A stretch of 64,000 nucleotides of DNA from Phycisphaera sp. (GTDB taxonomy: Bacteria > Planctomycetota > Phycisphaerae > Phycisphaerales > UBA1924): the NCBI GenBank assembly GCA_025916675.1, contig CP098402.1, positions 2,103,205-2,167,204 on the forward strand, in the 5' to 3' direction. Both the position numbers and the translations under genes were made by a program. This document shows, in pieces, positions 64,000 through 64,000 of the stretch (its first letter is position 1; every line of letters starts with the position of its first letter). Below the pieces are notes generated by a model. The model worked only from the letters and a program-made list of their open reading frames with translations, was not told the origin of the DNA and did not search any database.

Positions 64000-64000
64000 C

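Overview
The window is a high-GC bacterial chromosome segment, most likely from the Phycisphaerae (Planctomycetota). That placement is inferred from content: a secreted protein ending in a double dockerin-like repeat with a terminal Gly-Cys-Glu (the GC-type dockerin tail seen in Phycisphaerales), a PEP-CTERM-like sorting tail, an FG-GAP/ASPIC-UnbV protein, a fused SecDF, and a Gram-negative envelope set (Lnt, HldD, TolC-like channel). There is no rRNA in the window to confirm it. Coding is dense, with many 1-4 base start/stop overlaps. Intergenic gaps hold GC-rich hairpins and degenerate tandem repeats.

Layout. 0-2.9 kb: C-terminally cut sigma-70 factor, superoxide dismutase and a dockerin-tailed secreted protein, all minus strand. 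3.1-8.1 kb: a plus-strand tripartite efflux operon (adaptor, ATPase, permease, TolC-like lipoprotein). 8.1-11.3 kb (minus): DUF1294 protein, FG-GAP/ASPIC protein and a cobalamin-binding/MeaB-GTPase fusion. 11.4-15.0 kb (plus): diacylglycerol-kinase-like protein, small membrane protein, repeat-rich gap, aspS. 15.0-22.7 kb (minus): ExoD-like protein, tRNA-Asp, coiled-coil protein, HEAT lipoprotein, lnt, accD, a degenerate histidine phosphatase and rpe. 22.8-31.2 kb (plus): nucleotide-sugar pyrophosphorylase, hydrolase, UMF1/MFS transporter and two secreted amidohydrolases. 31.2-36.8 kb: a lipoprotein divergent from a class V aminotransferase/cysteine dioxygenase pair, a degenerate QueC-like protein, a PEP-CTERM protein and malic enzyme.

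36.8-49.4 kb is one co-directional minus-strand run: enolase, Nudix hydrolase, site-2-type protease, rhomboid, tgt, yajC, secDF, LysM protein, hldD, UDP-glucuronate decarboxylase and a GNAT. It links protein export, intramembrane proteolysis and envelope sugar synthesis. 49.6-54.5 kb: PhoU-like protein, a large lower-GC beta-helix protein with an AT-rich leader, and an unknown protein followed by a textbook terminator. 54.6-55.2 kb: structured noncoding DNA. 55.2-59.9 kb: an osmoprotectant-type ABC transporter directly upstream of egtB-egtD. 60-64 kb (minus): secreted beta-propeller, methyltransferase, fatty acid desaturase and a 58-aa Lys/Asn/Pro-rich peptide behind three 25-bp-spaced palindromes.

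Most noteworthy: (i) the possible ergothioneine uptake-plus-synthesis locus, with a transporter whose domains are in the opposite order to described EgtU; (ii) adjacent rhomboid and site-2 proteases sharing the same C-terminal motif; (iii) several catalytically degenerate enzymes (histidine phosphatase, QueC-like, amidohydrolase halves); (iv) the orphan B12-domain/G-protein fusion; and (v) several structured repeat regions.
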